DNA of 12,236 nt from JAPLMI01 sp043798375 (GCA_043798375.1 JAZDOS010000056.1:1-12236), one strand, 5' to 3'; positions 5,699 through 11,943 are shown, numbered from the stretch's first letter. A program made the numbers and translations. Notes: generated by a model from the sequence alone, not told the origin.

Positions 5699-6377
5699 GA
5701 TATTCTCATCCATCCAGGGCGAAGGCATATTCCTGGGCGCGAAACAGATCTTCGTGAGGTTCAAAAGGTGCAACATGTCCTGCGTATACTGCGACGAGGA
5801 ACTGGGCCGGAAGGCCGGGAGATATTCTCCGCTCGAATTGATGAAGGAGATCAAGGCGCGGGAAAGCGCTCAAGGGCCGCATCATTCCATATCGCTGACC
5901 GGCGGCGAACCGCTCCTGTATGCGGAATTCCTGAAATCGTTTCTGAAAATACTGAGAAAGAACAGGAATTTCAGGTCGTATCTCGAGACGAACGGGACCC
6001 TGCCGTATGAACTTGCGAAGATCATAGATCTGGTGGATATAGTGGCGATGGATTTCAAGCTCCCATCCTCTACGGGGGAGCGCCCCTTCTGGACGGAACA
6101 TCTGGAGTTCCTTAAAATAGCGTCCAGGAAGAAGGTTTTTGTCAAGGCGATAGTCACGCCCGGCACCGTGAAGGAGGATGTAGAAAAAGCGATAGGCCTG
6201 ATAAAAAGAATGAAGAAAAATATCCCGTTCGTCCTGCAGCCGGCAGCTCCTGTCAGGCCGCACGATAAGGATGTGTCCAAAGACACATTGGTGAGATTTC
6301 TCGAGATCGGCCTGAAGCGCGATCTTGCCAATATACGAGTCATACCGCAGATACACAAGATATTGAACGTAAAGTGA
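5679..6377 (+). CDS. queE: 7-carboxy-7-deazaguanine synthase QueE (radical SAM)
   Basis: QueE is a radical S-adenosylmethionine enzyme that contracts the ring of 6-carboxytetrahydropterin to 7-carboxy-7-deazaguanine. The 232-aa protein begins with the family motif EIFSSIQGEG (7-16). The 4Fe-4S cluster cysteines are C31, C35 and C38 in CNMSCVYC. SLTGGEPLL is the SAM-binding GGE motif, and LETNGT and MDFKLPS follow in the expected order. The start lies inside the end of queC. The TGA stop at 6375-6377 is followed by an inverted-repeat element leading to queF. Confidence 0.96.
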   Translation: MTADIIEIFSSIQGEGIFLGAKQIFVRFKRCNMSCVYCDEELGRKAGRYSPLELMKEIKARESAQGPHHSISLTGGEPLLYAEFLKSFLKILRKNRNFRSYLETNGTLPYELAKIIDLVDIVAMDFKLPSSTGERPFWTEHLEFLKIASRKKVFVKAIVTPGTVKEDVEKAIGLIKRMKKNIPFVLQPAAPVRPHDKDVSKDTLVRFLEIGLKRDLANIRVIPQIHKILNVK

Positions 6378-6379
6378 GT

Positions 6380-6424
6380 CCCGCCCTTTCTATAAATAGA
6401 AAAGACGGGGGAAGAAAGGGCGGG
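6380..6424 (+). repeat. Inverted-repeat element between queE and queF, flanked by TGAG
   Basis: CCCGCCCTTTCT (6380-6391) and AGAAAGGGCGGG (6413-6424) are perfect 12-bp arms around a 21-nt loop. GTGAG occurs at 6374-6378 before the left arm and again at 6424-6428, overlapping its last base. The left copy carries the queE TGA stop and the right copy an in-frame GTG. An alternative hairpin, TTTCTAT (6387-6393) with ATAGAAA (6396-6402), uses part of the left arm, so two exclusive folds are possible. Confidence 0.75.
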
Positions 6425-6435
6425 TGAGGCGGCGG

Positions 6436-6840
6436 ATGAAAAAATCTCCGTATGAAGGTTTGCAGGATAAAGTTAAAAAGCTTAAATTGCCCGGGATAGA
6501 TACATGGAAGAATCTGTATCCGGACAAAGATTATGTCGTGAAGATAGAGATCCCGGAGTTTACATCGATATGCCCGCATACGGGGCTGCCGGATTTTGCC
6601 GTTATAACGATAAAATATATTCCGGACAGGCTTTGCGTGGAATTAAAGTCTCTTAAATATTATACGATAGCCTACCGCAATATCGGCATATACAATGAGA
6701 ACGTGGTCAATAAGATGCTCGATGACCTTGCGGCATGCTGCAGGCCCCGGTGGATGGAGATAGCGGGTGAATTCAACGCGCGCGGCGGGATCAAAACTAC
6801 CGTGACAGCGGAATATGGGAAGAGACCATGCGGGAAATAA
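6436..6840 (+). CDS. queF: NADPH-dependent preQ0 reductase QueF (short type)
   Basis: QueF reduces the nitrile of preQ0 to the aminomethyl group of preQ1. Numbered from the ATG at 6436 the protein has 134 aa, the length of the single-domain type. Catalytic Cys46 and Asp53 lie in CPHTGLPDF. The QueF-specific nucleotide-binding signature is ELKSLKYY at 69-76, and a GGIKTTV segment follows at 117-123. I prefer the ATG at 6436 because GAGG at 6426-6429 lies 6 nt upstream. The in-frame GTG at 6424, which begins at the end of the inverted repeat, would add MRRR and remains possible. The 3' end overlaps the fumarase alpha start by 13 nt. Confidence 0.95.
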   Translation: MKKSPYEGLQDKVKKLKLPGIDTWKNLYPDKDYVVKIEIPEFTSICPHTGLPDFAVITIKYIPDRLCVELKSLKYYTIAYRNIGIYNENVVNKMLDDLAACCRPRWMEIAGEFNARGGIKTTVTAEYGKRPCGK

Positions 6841-7670
6841 GTGTTTCAAAAATCAGAGAAGCCGTGAGCGAGCTGAGCCTAAAGGCTAATTTCGAATTGA
6901 GAAAAGACGTGCTCGCGGCTCTTAAGGCGGCTTTGAGGAAAGAGACGAATTCGCGCGCGAAGAAGATCCTGCAATCGATTGTCGAAAATGCGAAAATAGC
7001 CCGCGCAAAACGCATCGCTATATGCCAGGATACGGGAGTAGCTTTCGTCCATCTCGATATCGGACAGGACGTCTCGCTCGTCGGCGGGGACTTGAGGAAG
7101 GCCGTTGACGGCGGGGTAGAAGAGGCATACCGGAAAGGATGCTTACGAAAGTCTGTCGTCGACGATCCGATCATTCGCAATAACACCGGGACCAACACCC
7201 CGTCTTTTTTAGTCACCGATATCGTGCCGGGCGACAAGGTGAAGGTATCGGTCTCGCCCAAAGGTTTTGGCAGTGAAAATAAGAGCGCTATACAGATGTT
7301 CAAGCCGACCGCTTCGACGGGTGAGATAAAAGAATTTGTGCTGGATGTCGTGAGGAAAGCAGGCCCTGACGCCTGCCCGCCGCTCGTTCTTGGAATAGGG
7401 ATGGGCGGCACGTTCGATACGGCGGGCCGCATGGCAAAGACGGCATTGCTGCGGCCGATCGACGAACGAAATTCTGACAGGCATCTGGCGAAATTAGAGC
7501 GTGAATTGTTAAAGGATATTAATTCAACAGGTATCGGGCCGATGGGCCTCGGCGGCAGGACGACGGTTCTCGGAGTCAATATTATAGGAGCGCATACGCA
7601 TATAGCGGGACTGCCGGTGGCGGTAAACGTCAGCTGTCATGCCACGAGAAGCGCGGAAAAAATCATTTAG
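6828..7670 (+). CDS. Class I fumarate hydratase, alpha subunit
   Basis: This is the iron-sulfur-cluster subunit of the two-subunit fumarase/tartrate dehydratase family, which interconverts fumarate and malate. The 280-aa protein shows ICQDTGVAFV at 65-74, RNNTGTNTPSF at 117-127, ACPPLVLGIGMGGTFDTAG at about 182-200, KTALLRPID at 204-212 and GLGGRTTVLG at 240-249. Cys66, Cys183 and Cys270 fit the three expected cluster ligands. The related L(+)-tartrate dehydratase cannot be excluded from sequence alone, but fumarase is the usual role where no tartrate genes are nearby. GGAAGAG lies 3 nt before the ATG, inside queF. The beta subunit follows after a heptamer array. Confidence 0.93.
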   Translation: MREISVSKIREAVSELSLKANFELRKDVLAALKAALRKETNSRAKKILQSIVENAKIARAKRIAICQDTGVAFVHLDIGQDVSLVGGDLRKAVDGGVEEAYRKGCLRKSVVDDPIIRNNTGTNTPSFLVTDIVPGDKVKVSVSPKGFGSENKSAIQMFKPTASTGEIKEFVLDVVRKAGPDACPPLVLGIGMGGTFDTAGRMAKTALLRPIDERNSDRHLAKLERELLKDINSTGIGPMGLGGRTTVLGVNIIGAHTHIAGLPVAVNVSCHATRSAEKII

Positions 7671-7704
7671 TAATCCGTAACTGGTAATGCGTAATACGTA
7701 ATTA
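7670..7704 (+). repeat. Five tandem degenerate 7-mers before fumarase beta
   Basis: The units are GTAATCC, GTAACTG, GTAATGC, GTAATAC and GTAATTA. The first begins with the last base of the fumarase alpha TAG stop. AAAA and the GTG start follow the array, and no Shine-Dalgarno is visible. Unit length, copy number and position match the array before queC, but the unit sequence differs. Confidence 0.8.
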
Positions 7705-7708
7705 AAAA

Positions 7709-8254
7709 GTGACAAGAAAAATAAAAACACCTTTAATAAAAGATATTATCAAAGACCTAAAAGCCGGCGATGAGGTCCTGTTGAGCGGCGTAATATTTAC
7801 CGCAAGGGACGCGGCGCATAAGAGGCTTCACGATCTGATAAAGAAGGGGAAGCGAGTCCCGATAAATCTTAAAGACGCCGTGGTGTATTATTGCGGACCG
7901 GCGCCTGCCGCGCCCAGGCACCCGATTGGTTCGTGCGGCCCGACGACAAGTTCGCGGATGGACGCGTTTACGCCGGGCCTTCTTCGGCTTGGCCTCGGCG
8001 GTATGATAGGCAAAGGCGCAAGATCCGATGAGGTCAGGAAGGCGATTAAGGAATATGTTTCAGTCTATTTTCTCGCGACGGGCGGGATAGGGGCGTTGCT
8101 TTCGACGAAAGTGAAATCGGCAAGGCCCATACTTTTTAAGGAGCTGGGGCCGGAAGCGGTTTATAAGCTGGAAGTGAAAGACTTCCCGATAACTGTGGGT
8201 ATAGATTCGAAAGGAAAAGATTTATATGGCGCGATCGGATGGAAGATTAAATAA
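7709..8254 (+). CDS. Class I fumarate hydratase, beta subunit
   Basis: This 181-aa protein is the C-terminal-domain partner of the alpha subunit and contributes substrate-binding residues. The signature SCGPTTSSRMD at 75-85 is diagnostic. KAGDEVLLSGVIFTARDAAH at 18-37 and FLATGGIGALLS at 121-132 are also typical. The start is GTG at 7709, since the family begins shortly before KAGDxVxLxG. It follows the heptamer array and lacks a Shine-Dalgarno. The last 29 nt overlap rph. In many bacteria the two subunits are fused or adjacent; here they are adjacent. Confidence 0.93.
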   Translation: MTRKIKTPLIKDIIKDLKAGDEVLLSGVIFTARDAAHKRLHDLIKKGKRVPINLKDAVVYYCGPAPAAPRHPIGSCGPTTSSRMDAFTPGLLRLGLGGMIGKGARSDEVRKAIKEYVSVYFLATGGIGALLSTKVKSARPILFKELGPEAVYKLEVKDFPITVGIDSKGKDLYGAIGWKIK

Positions 8255-8957
8255 CGAACTGCGCAAAGTCAAAGTCACGAAAGATTATATAAAATACGCC
8301 GAAGGTTCGTGCCTGGTTGAGATCGGCGATACGAAAGTGATAGCTACCGCCACCGTGGAGAATTCGGTCCCGCCGTTTCTGAAAGGTAAAGGTGTGGGTT
8401 GGGTGACGGCCGAATACGGCATGATACCGCGCTCATGCAAAACGCGCGTCCAACGAGAAGCATCGAAAGGTAAGCTCGGCGGCCGCACCCACGAGATACA
8501 GCGCCTGATAGGCCGTTCGATGAGGACGGTTGTCGATACGGCATTACTTGGCGAGCGGACGATCTGGATGGACTGTGATGTGATCCAGGCCGACGGCGGC
8601 ACACGATGCGCGAGCATCACGGGGAGCTTCATATCGCTTGCGCTTGCGCTCGAGAAGATGCGCGCTGGCGGAATGATCAAAGAGATACCGCTTTCGGATT
8701 ATGTTGCGGCGGTCAGCGTCGGGATCATAGACGGTAAACCGGTGCTCGATCTGAATTATGACGAAGATTCCGCGGCCGAGGTCGATATGAACGTCATCAT
8801 GACGGGCGACGGCCGTTTTATAGAGGTCCAGGGCACGGCCGAAAGAGAGCCCTTTGGCAAGAAGGAGATGGACAGCCTCCTGGCGCTTGCTTGGTGCGGG
8901 ATTGAAGAACTGATAGCTGTCGAAAAGAAGGTTCTTAAGGAAATAGCCGGTATATGA
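8226..8957 (+). CDS. rph: Ribonuclease PH
   Basis: RNase PH removes nucleotides from tRNA 3' ends by phosphorolysis. The 243-aa length is typical. Signatures are RSDGR at 3-7, TKVIATATVE at 36-45, GWVTAEYGMIPRS at 58-70, phosphate-binding GGRTHEIQRLIGRSMR at 85-100, and CDVIQADGGTRCASITG at 117-133. The metal-binding acidic cluster is in LDLNYDEDSAAEVDMN (Asp175, Asp179, Asp181). The ATG at 8226 lies within fumarase beta and the stop overlaps rdgB as ATGA. Two tRNA genes end this gene run, which fits a tRNA maturation enzyme. Confidence 0.97.
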   Translation: MARSDGRLNNELRKVKVTKDYIKYAEGSCLVEIGDTKVIATATVENSVPPFLKGKGVGWVTAEYGMIPRSCKTRVQREASKGKLGGRTHEIQRLIGRSMRTVVDTALLGERTIWMDCDVIQADGGTRCASITGSFISLALALEKMRAGGMIKEIPLSDYVAAVSVGIIDGKPVLDLNYDEDSAAEVDMNVIMTGDGRFIEVQGTAEREPFGKKEMDSLLALAWCGIEELIAVEKKVLKEIAGI

Positions 8958-9556
8958 AGCCGCAACGGCTGCTTGTTATCGCGACAAAGAACCCGAAGAA
9001 GCTTCATGAACTCAAAAGATATTTAAAAGGTGTCAGGGCAAGGGTAGTATCGCTTAAAGAATTCGATAAAACGCCCCGGATTGTGGAAGATGGCGATACA
9101 TTCAAGAAGAACGCCGTTAAAAAGGCGCTCGTTGTTTCGAAATTCGTCAAGGGATTGGCGTTGGCAGACGACTCCGGGCTTGTCGTGGAAGCGCTCGGGA
9201 AGCGGCCCGGCGTCAGGTCTTCAAGATTCGCCGGGCCGCGGAAAAGCGATAAGGAAAATAACCGCAAGCTCTTAAGGCTATTGGCGGAAGTGCCTTTAAA
9301 AAAGCGGCAGGCGAAATTCATTTGTGCTGTAGCTATCTGTGACAAAGGCCGTATCATTAAGACAATTGAAGAAAGCTGTAAAGGGCTCGTCGCGTTTCAG
9401 GCCAAAGGCGCGGACGGTTTCGGTTATGACCCTTTATTCCTGATCCCGAGATACAACAAAACATTCGGCCAGCTCGGACTCAAGGTAAAAGACAGGATGA
9501 GCCACCGCTCGAAGGCGCTGAAGAAAGCGCGTGAATTTTTAGGGAAATACCTGTAG
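8954..9556 (+). CDS. rdgB: XTP/dITP diphosphatase (RdgB/HAM1)
   Basis: This enzyme hydrolyses non-canonical purine triphosphates such as dITP and XTP and so protects DNA and RNA from their incorporation. The 200-aa protein shows IATKNPKKLHELKRYL at 9-24, EDGDTFKKNA at 45-54, LADDSGLVVEAL at 70-81 with catalytic Asp72-Asp73, GFGYDPLF at 155-162 and RMSHRSKAL at 181-189, all in family order. The ATGA overlap with rph indicates coupled translation; rph-rdgB neighbours are common in bacteria. tRNA-Pro begins 6 nt after the stop codon. Confidence 0.96.
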   Translation: MKPQRLLVIATKNPKKLHELKRYLKGVRARVVSLKEFDKTPRIVEDGDTFKKNAVKKALVVSKFVKGLALADDSGLVVEALGKRPGVRSSRFAGPRKSDKENNRKLLRLLAEVPLKKRQAKFICAVAICDKGRIIKTIEESCKGLVAFQAKGADGFGYDPLFLIPRYNKTFGQLGLKVKDRMSHRSKALKKAREFLGKYL

Positions 9557-9561
9557 AATAT

Positions 9562-9638
9562 CGGGAAGTAGCGCAGCTGGCTAGCGCACCTGCTTTGGGA
9601 GCAGGGGGTCGCGAGTTCGAATCTCGCCTTCCCGACCA
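9562..9638 (+). tRNA. tRNA-Pro(TGG)
   Basis: This 77-nt tRNA has CCA encoded. The acceptor is CGGGAAG with CTTCCCG, the D arm GCGC-AGCTGGCTA-GCGC, the anticodon arm CCTGC-TTTGGGA-GCAGG with anticodon TGG, and the T arm GCGAG-TTCGAAT-CTCGC. It follows rdgB so closely that it is probably released from the same transcript. Confidence 0.97.
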
Positions 9639-9673
9639 TTCTGCTTCGCAGCAATAAATATGTTCATTGAAAT

Positions 9674-10043
9674 GTCCCTGTAGCTCAGTTGGATAGAGCA
9701 TCTGCCTTTCAATGAGGCCATGATTTACAGAGCAAAGCGATGTAAATCATACGGCCGAATTGATCCCGCCTCAATATGCACTTTTGCATATATGTGGCGG
9801 GACCAAGAGGGAGCCTTCATAAGGAACTGAACTTATGAAGTGGACGTCGCTAAGTCGGTGGACATCCTTGAAAAAGGACTATACCGAGCTAGGTGCTGAT
9901 GAAACGCCGAGTGTAGAGACTTTACGCGACGGGGCTGTGAAGCCCAAGATAAAGTCCGGCCAGCAAGCCGTAAGGTGGTCAGAGTAATCTGATGCTGGAT
10001 GCTAAGCAGAGGGTCGCCTGTTCGAATCAGGCCAGGGACGCCA
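9674..10043 (+). tRNA. tRNA-Arg(TCT) interrupted by a group I intron
   Basis: The exons are 9674-9708 and 10002-10043. Joined, they give a 77-nt tRNA: acceptor GTCCCTG with CAGGGAC, discriminator G, CCA encoded, D arm GCTC-AGTTGGATA-GAGC, anticodon arm TCTGC-CTTCTAA-GCAGA and T arm GCCTG-TTCGAAT-CAGGC. The anticodon is TCT (reads AGA and, by wobble, AGG), and the body resembles E. coli tRNA-Arg(UCU). The intron lies after U34, between the first and second anticodon bases. AGG and AGA codons are frequent in the neighbouring genes, so splicing should matter for translation. A reading as Lys(TTT) by shifting the splice sites fails, because the intron would then not end in G. Confidence 0.93.
9709..10001 (+). 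ncRNA. Group I self-splicing intron, 293 nt, no ORF
   Basis: Candidate pairings were read by eye. P1 is the exon GCCTT (9704-9708) with GAGGC (9714-9718), giving a U-G pair at the 5' splice site. P2 is ATGATTTACA (9720-9729) with its complement at 9741-9750. An extension hairpin pairs TCCCGCC (9764-9770) with 9796-9802, topped by ATATGCA/TGCATAT. Another pairs CTTCATAAG (9815-9823) with CTTATGAAG. P3 is CGTCGC (9845-9850) with GCGACG (9926-9931). P5-like TCGGT/ACCGA encloses TCCTT-GAAA-AAGGA. P7 is GACTTTA (9918-9924) with TAAAGTC (9950-9956), inside R- and S-like segments GTGTAGAGACT and AAGATAAAGTCC. P8 is GGGCT-GTGA-AGCCC (9932-9945). P9-like stems follow at 9957-9970 and 9979-9992. The last base is the expected G. 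The core wording is closest to bacterial tRNA introns of the IC3 kind; that subgroup is my inference. Confidence 0.92.
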
Positions 10044-10046
10044 ATT

Positions 10047-10076
10047 ATTCTGCCTCGAAACAGAGAGGCAGAGAAT
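10047..10076 (+). repeat. Imperfect hairpin after tRNA-Arg
   Basis: TGCCTC (10051-10056) pairs with GAGGCA (10065-10070). ATTC and GAAT extend the stem past a 2-nt bulge. It lies 3 nt after the tRNA CCA end and may help 3' processing or termination. Confidence 0.45.
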
Positions 10077-10085
10077 ATTCGATTG

Positions 10086-10109
10086 TAGCCGACGTTTTAA
10101 CGTCGGCTA
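10086..10109 (+). terminator. Candidate terminator of the rdgB-tRNA unit
   Basis: TAGCCGACGTT and AACGTCGGCTA form a perfect 11-bp stem with a TT loop. Only a weak T-rich stretch (TGTTGTTATC) follows, so termination is plausible but not canonical. From here to 10280 I see no gene; the open frames lack start signals and recognisable content. Confidence 0.45.
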
Positions 10110-10280
10110 TGTTGTTATCATTCCTCGACGAGAAAGTATCAAATATCGTAGCATTTTCGTCTATTTTAGCTATATTGGTACTTTTTGTCAAAATATATCC
10201 CTCGGCCAATATTTGTCTAAAATCTGCTCTCAATGCCTCTCGTTATCTCTGGTTTACTTTTTGGATGGTTTAGTCGTAAA

Positions 10281-10877
10281 TCAGGCCTTTTTGGCGTCTT
10301 TATCAATTCTTCTTAATATAACTTCCCTTGAAACCATAAAATCTCGTGCTAATAATTCAATGACCCTGTCCATGATAACGTCATCATTCTTGATGCCTAA
10401 AGCCCTGATTTGCTTTGAATGATATTTTAACCTCTTCTCTAGATGATGGCTGAGCACGAGGACTAATCCGGCGAATTGATTTGCCTGCCACTCAAGCCAT
10501 GACCATTCATCTTCCGGAAAAGTATCCATGAAATCCTTCCAATCTCCGGTCGTATTGAACCCGCGATGTCTATAAACAGCCTCATGCATAACAGCATGGC
10601 CTGTTTCATGGGCAAGGGTGAAGCGATACCGGCCATGCCTGTGCTTATAGACGTATTCATCCACAGAGATACTCGATAAATCCGCCGATATAAAGCCATC
10701 TACTTCCAATATCTCATGAAGTCCGGGAATCGGGATTATATCGATATTGAGTTTAAGCTCTATAATCTCTTCGATTGGAATGGGGTAAGTACCTTTTGGA
10801 TGGTATTTGCGCAGGAAATCCGAAGCTATTTTTCTTATATGATCGTGATTTTTAAAAGGAACAAGAACTTCAGCCAC
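10281..10877 (-). CDS. ImmA/IrrE-family metallopeptidase
   Basis: This 198-aa protein carries the zinc-peptidase motif LAHETGHAVMHE, with His90, Glu91 and His94. The third ligand is probably Glu129 in LEWQANQFAGLVL, the usual second motif of ImmA/IrrE (DUF955) proteins. Members of this family cleave or regulate a partner XRE-type repressor, as ImmA does with ImmR in ICEBs1; that role is family knowledge. The XRE gene lies directly upstream and its stop is 2 nt from this ATG, so both should be one transcript. The C-terminal 60 residues are basic and helical and probably recognise the partner. No phage structural or integrase genes are in view. Confidence 0.9.
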   Translation of the reverse strand: MAEVLVPFKNHDHIRKIASDFLRKYHPKGTYPIPIEEIIELKLNIDIIPIPGLHEILEVDGFISADLSSISVDEYVYKHRHGRYRFTLAHETGHAVMHEAVYRHRGFNTTGDWKDFMDTFPEDEWSWLEWQANQFAGLVLVLSHHLEKRLKYHSKQIRALGIKNDDVIMDRVIELLARDFMVSREVILRRIDKDAKKA

Positions 10878-10879
10878 TC

Positions 10880-11257
10880 TTACGATTCCTTAATTAATTT
10901 TATCAGTTTATCGAGCTTCTCTTTCGTTATCTTCTTCCCTCTGATGGTACGAAATAAGAACGGCATTCTCGCCACGATCTCTTTTTCTCTGAGCTCCTTT
11001 GGCAGCCGGCCCGATTCCGCTGCCGCAAGGTCGAAAAATTCATACCACTCATTCGACGCTTCTTTTAGTTTAAGATAGTGAGCATATTTCTTCAATATCT
11101 CATCTTTTGGCGGCGGCAATACGCCTCTTTCGATCTTACTTAAATTTCCGGGATCCATACTGTGTTTCTCGCAGAATTGGCGTAGCGTCAAACCTAGTTT
11201 TATTCTTCTTTCCTTAAAATATGAGCCGAAAGTTTTCCGTCCGTCCATTTCGGTCAC
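10880..11257 (-). CDS. XRE-family helix-turn-helix regulator
   Basis: This 125-aa protein has a Cro/C1-type DNA-binding domain at residues about 10-60, with GSYFKERRIKLGLTLRQFC followed by MDPGNLSKIERG, where the recognition helix lies. The C-terminal half is charged and probably mediates dimerisation or contact with the protease encoded next. GTG at 11255-11257 is preceded by a purine-rich GGAAGGAAGGGG tract. ATG at 11246-11248 is an alternative that removes three residues. A good promoter and an inverted repeat lie just upstream, which fits autoregulation. The pair could be a stress-responsive regulator, a toxin-antitoxin-like unit, or a remnant of an integrated element. Confidence 0.88.
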   Translation of the reverse strand: MTEMDGRKTFGSYFKERRIKLGLTLRQFCEKHSMDPGNLSKIERGVLPPPKDEILKKYAHYLKLKEASNEWYEFFDLAAAESGRLPKELREKEIVARMPFLFRTIRGKKITKEKLDKLIKLIKES

Positions 11258-11277
11258 CCCCTTCCTTCCTCATGTCA

Positions 11278-11305
11278 AGTATACCATGTAGTAAAAAAAT
11301 TACAA
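11278..11305 (-). promoter_or_regulatory. Promoter of the XRE-ImmA operon
   Basis: On the minus strand TTGTAA (11300-11305), a 16-bp spacer and TATACT (11278-11283) form a good sigma70-type promoter, about 20 nt before the GTG start codon. Confidence 0.5.
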
Positions 11306-11308
11306 CAT
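11286..11308. promoter_or_regulatory. Candidate XRE operator (inverted repeat)
   Basis: ATGTAGTAA and TTACAACAT form 9-bp arms with one mismatch around AAAAA. The site covers the -35 box of the XRE promoter, where a self-repressing XRE protein would be expected to bind. This is inference from position and symmetry. Confidence 0.4.
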
Positions 11309-11442
11309 AAAAATGATCGAATCTCTTCTCTTATTGTTAAAGGGAAAAAGCTGCTTATAGTGCCTTGACTTGTGGCAGTTAGTATGGCCTATATGACATG
11401 AGGATAGAGAGGTGGCCTTTTGAGAGATTGGAGGTGTTGGCC

Positions 11443-11584
11443 ATGACAAAATATATAGGATATCTATATCGGGAATATCCTTTTAGAGCGAGATCTTAAG
11501 TATCAGGAATGGATGAGGAAAGGGCGGCCTGTGTCGTTTGCAGGATCAGGTAAAAAGATCGTTAGGAGGTGCGATAAAATATGA
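11443..11584 (+). pseudogene. Small ORF remnant, apparently frameshifted, coupled to the DUF2924-like fragment
   Basis: An ORF with a good ribosome binding site (GGAGG at 11430-11434) starts at 11443, reads MTKYIGYLYREYPFRARS and stops at TAA 11497-11499. Another frame is open immediately after, includes KYQEWMRKGRPVSFAGSGKK and ends at TGA 11582-11584, overlapping the next ATG as ATGA. A single-base shift near 11493 would join both into a protein of about 46 aa. I do not recognise the family; the ATGA overlap suggests it belonged with the following gene. Confidence 0.4.
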
Positions 11585-11697
11585 CTGATAACATTCTTAC
11601 GGAAATTTTGGCGTTAAAAGAAGCTTCTTTATCAGAACTTCAATAACGATATTCTGAATTATTCTATGGCAAGAAAGTGCCAACTAATAATAAGGCA
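11581..11697 (+). pseudogene. DUF2924-like fragment, stop-interrupted and truncated
   Basis: The frame starts MTDNILTEILALKEASLSELQ, meets TAA at 11644-11646, then continues in the same frame as RYSELFYGKKVPTNNKA before the similarity ends. This matches my memory of the start of DUF2924 proteins, small proteins often found beside site-specific recombinases in mobile modules. AGGAGG at 11564-11569 precedes the ATG. The internal stop and missing remainder mean it is dead unless the stop is read through. Its last part lies antisense to the 3' end of the membrane-protein gene. Confidence 0.5.
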
Positions 11698-11943
11698 GTA
11701 GGCGCCTGTCGCGAATAACGCCGTAACCGCTAAAGCAATAACGATCGTCTTCAAGGGCCGCCTCCTTTTAAGCTTCGGATACAAAGCCAGGCTGATATGT
11801 ATGAGCACAAAGACGAAAGCCGCTATGGCGAAGTCCCTGTGCAGCCTGACATTTGCATTAGCTATGATGAAATACGCGCTTATTATAAATAAGATAACCG
11901 CTGTCCAGCCGGAATAGTAAATAAGCTTATACAATTTAACCAT
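11659..11943 (-). CDS. Small three-helix membrane protein, possible cytochrome b-like heme ligands
   Basis: This 94-aa protein has hydrophobic segments at about 10-29, 38-55 and 67-88, with basic stretches (KLKRRRPLK) between helices 2 and 3. His35 in RLHRD and His49 in LIHIS are 14 residues apart, a spacing seen in heme-binding helices of cytochrome b561/DUF4405-like proteins; this is suggestive only. AGGAGG lies 5 nt before the ATG, so the start is good. The last 12 codons and the stop lie antisense to the DUF2924-like fragment, so the C-terminus may be a recent replacement. The function is unknown. Confidence 0.65.
   Translation of the reverse strand: MVKLYKLIYYSGWTAVILFIISAYFIIANANVRLHRDFAIAAFVFVLIHISLALYPKLKRRRPLKTIVIALAVTALFATGAYCLIISWHFLAIE

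Noticed and set aside
4981..6436. preQ1 riboswitch controlling the queuosine genes
   Set aside because: I looked in the gaps before queC and queF for the small H-type pseudoknot with an A-rich tail and found only the 7-mer array and the inverted repeat.
9674..10043. Reading the split tRNA as tRNA-Lys(TTT)
   Set aside because: It needs splicing after the third T and before TAAGCAGA, which removes the terminal intron G and the P1 U-G pair; the tRNA body resembles tRNA-Arg(UCU).
9992..10273. 93-codon plus-strand ORF
   Set aside because: It starts inside the intron, crosses the tRNA 3' exon and the hairpins, and has no ribosome binding site or family-like content.
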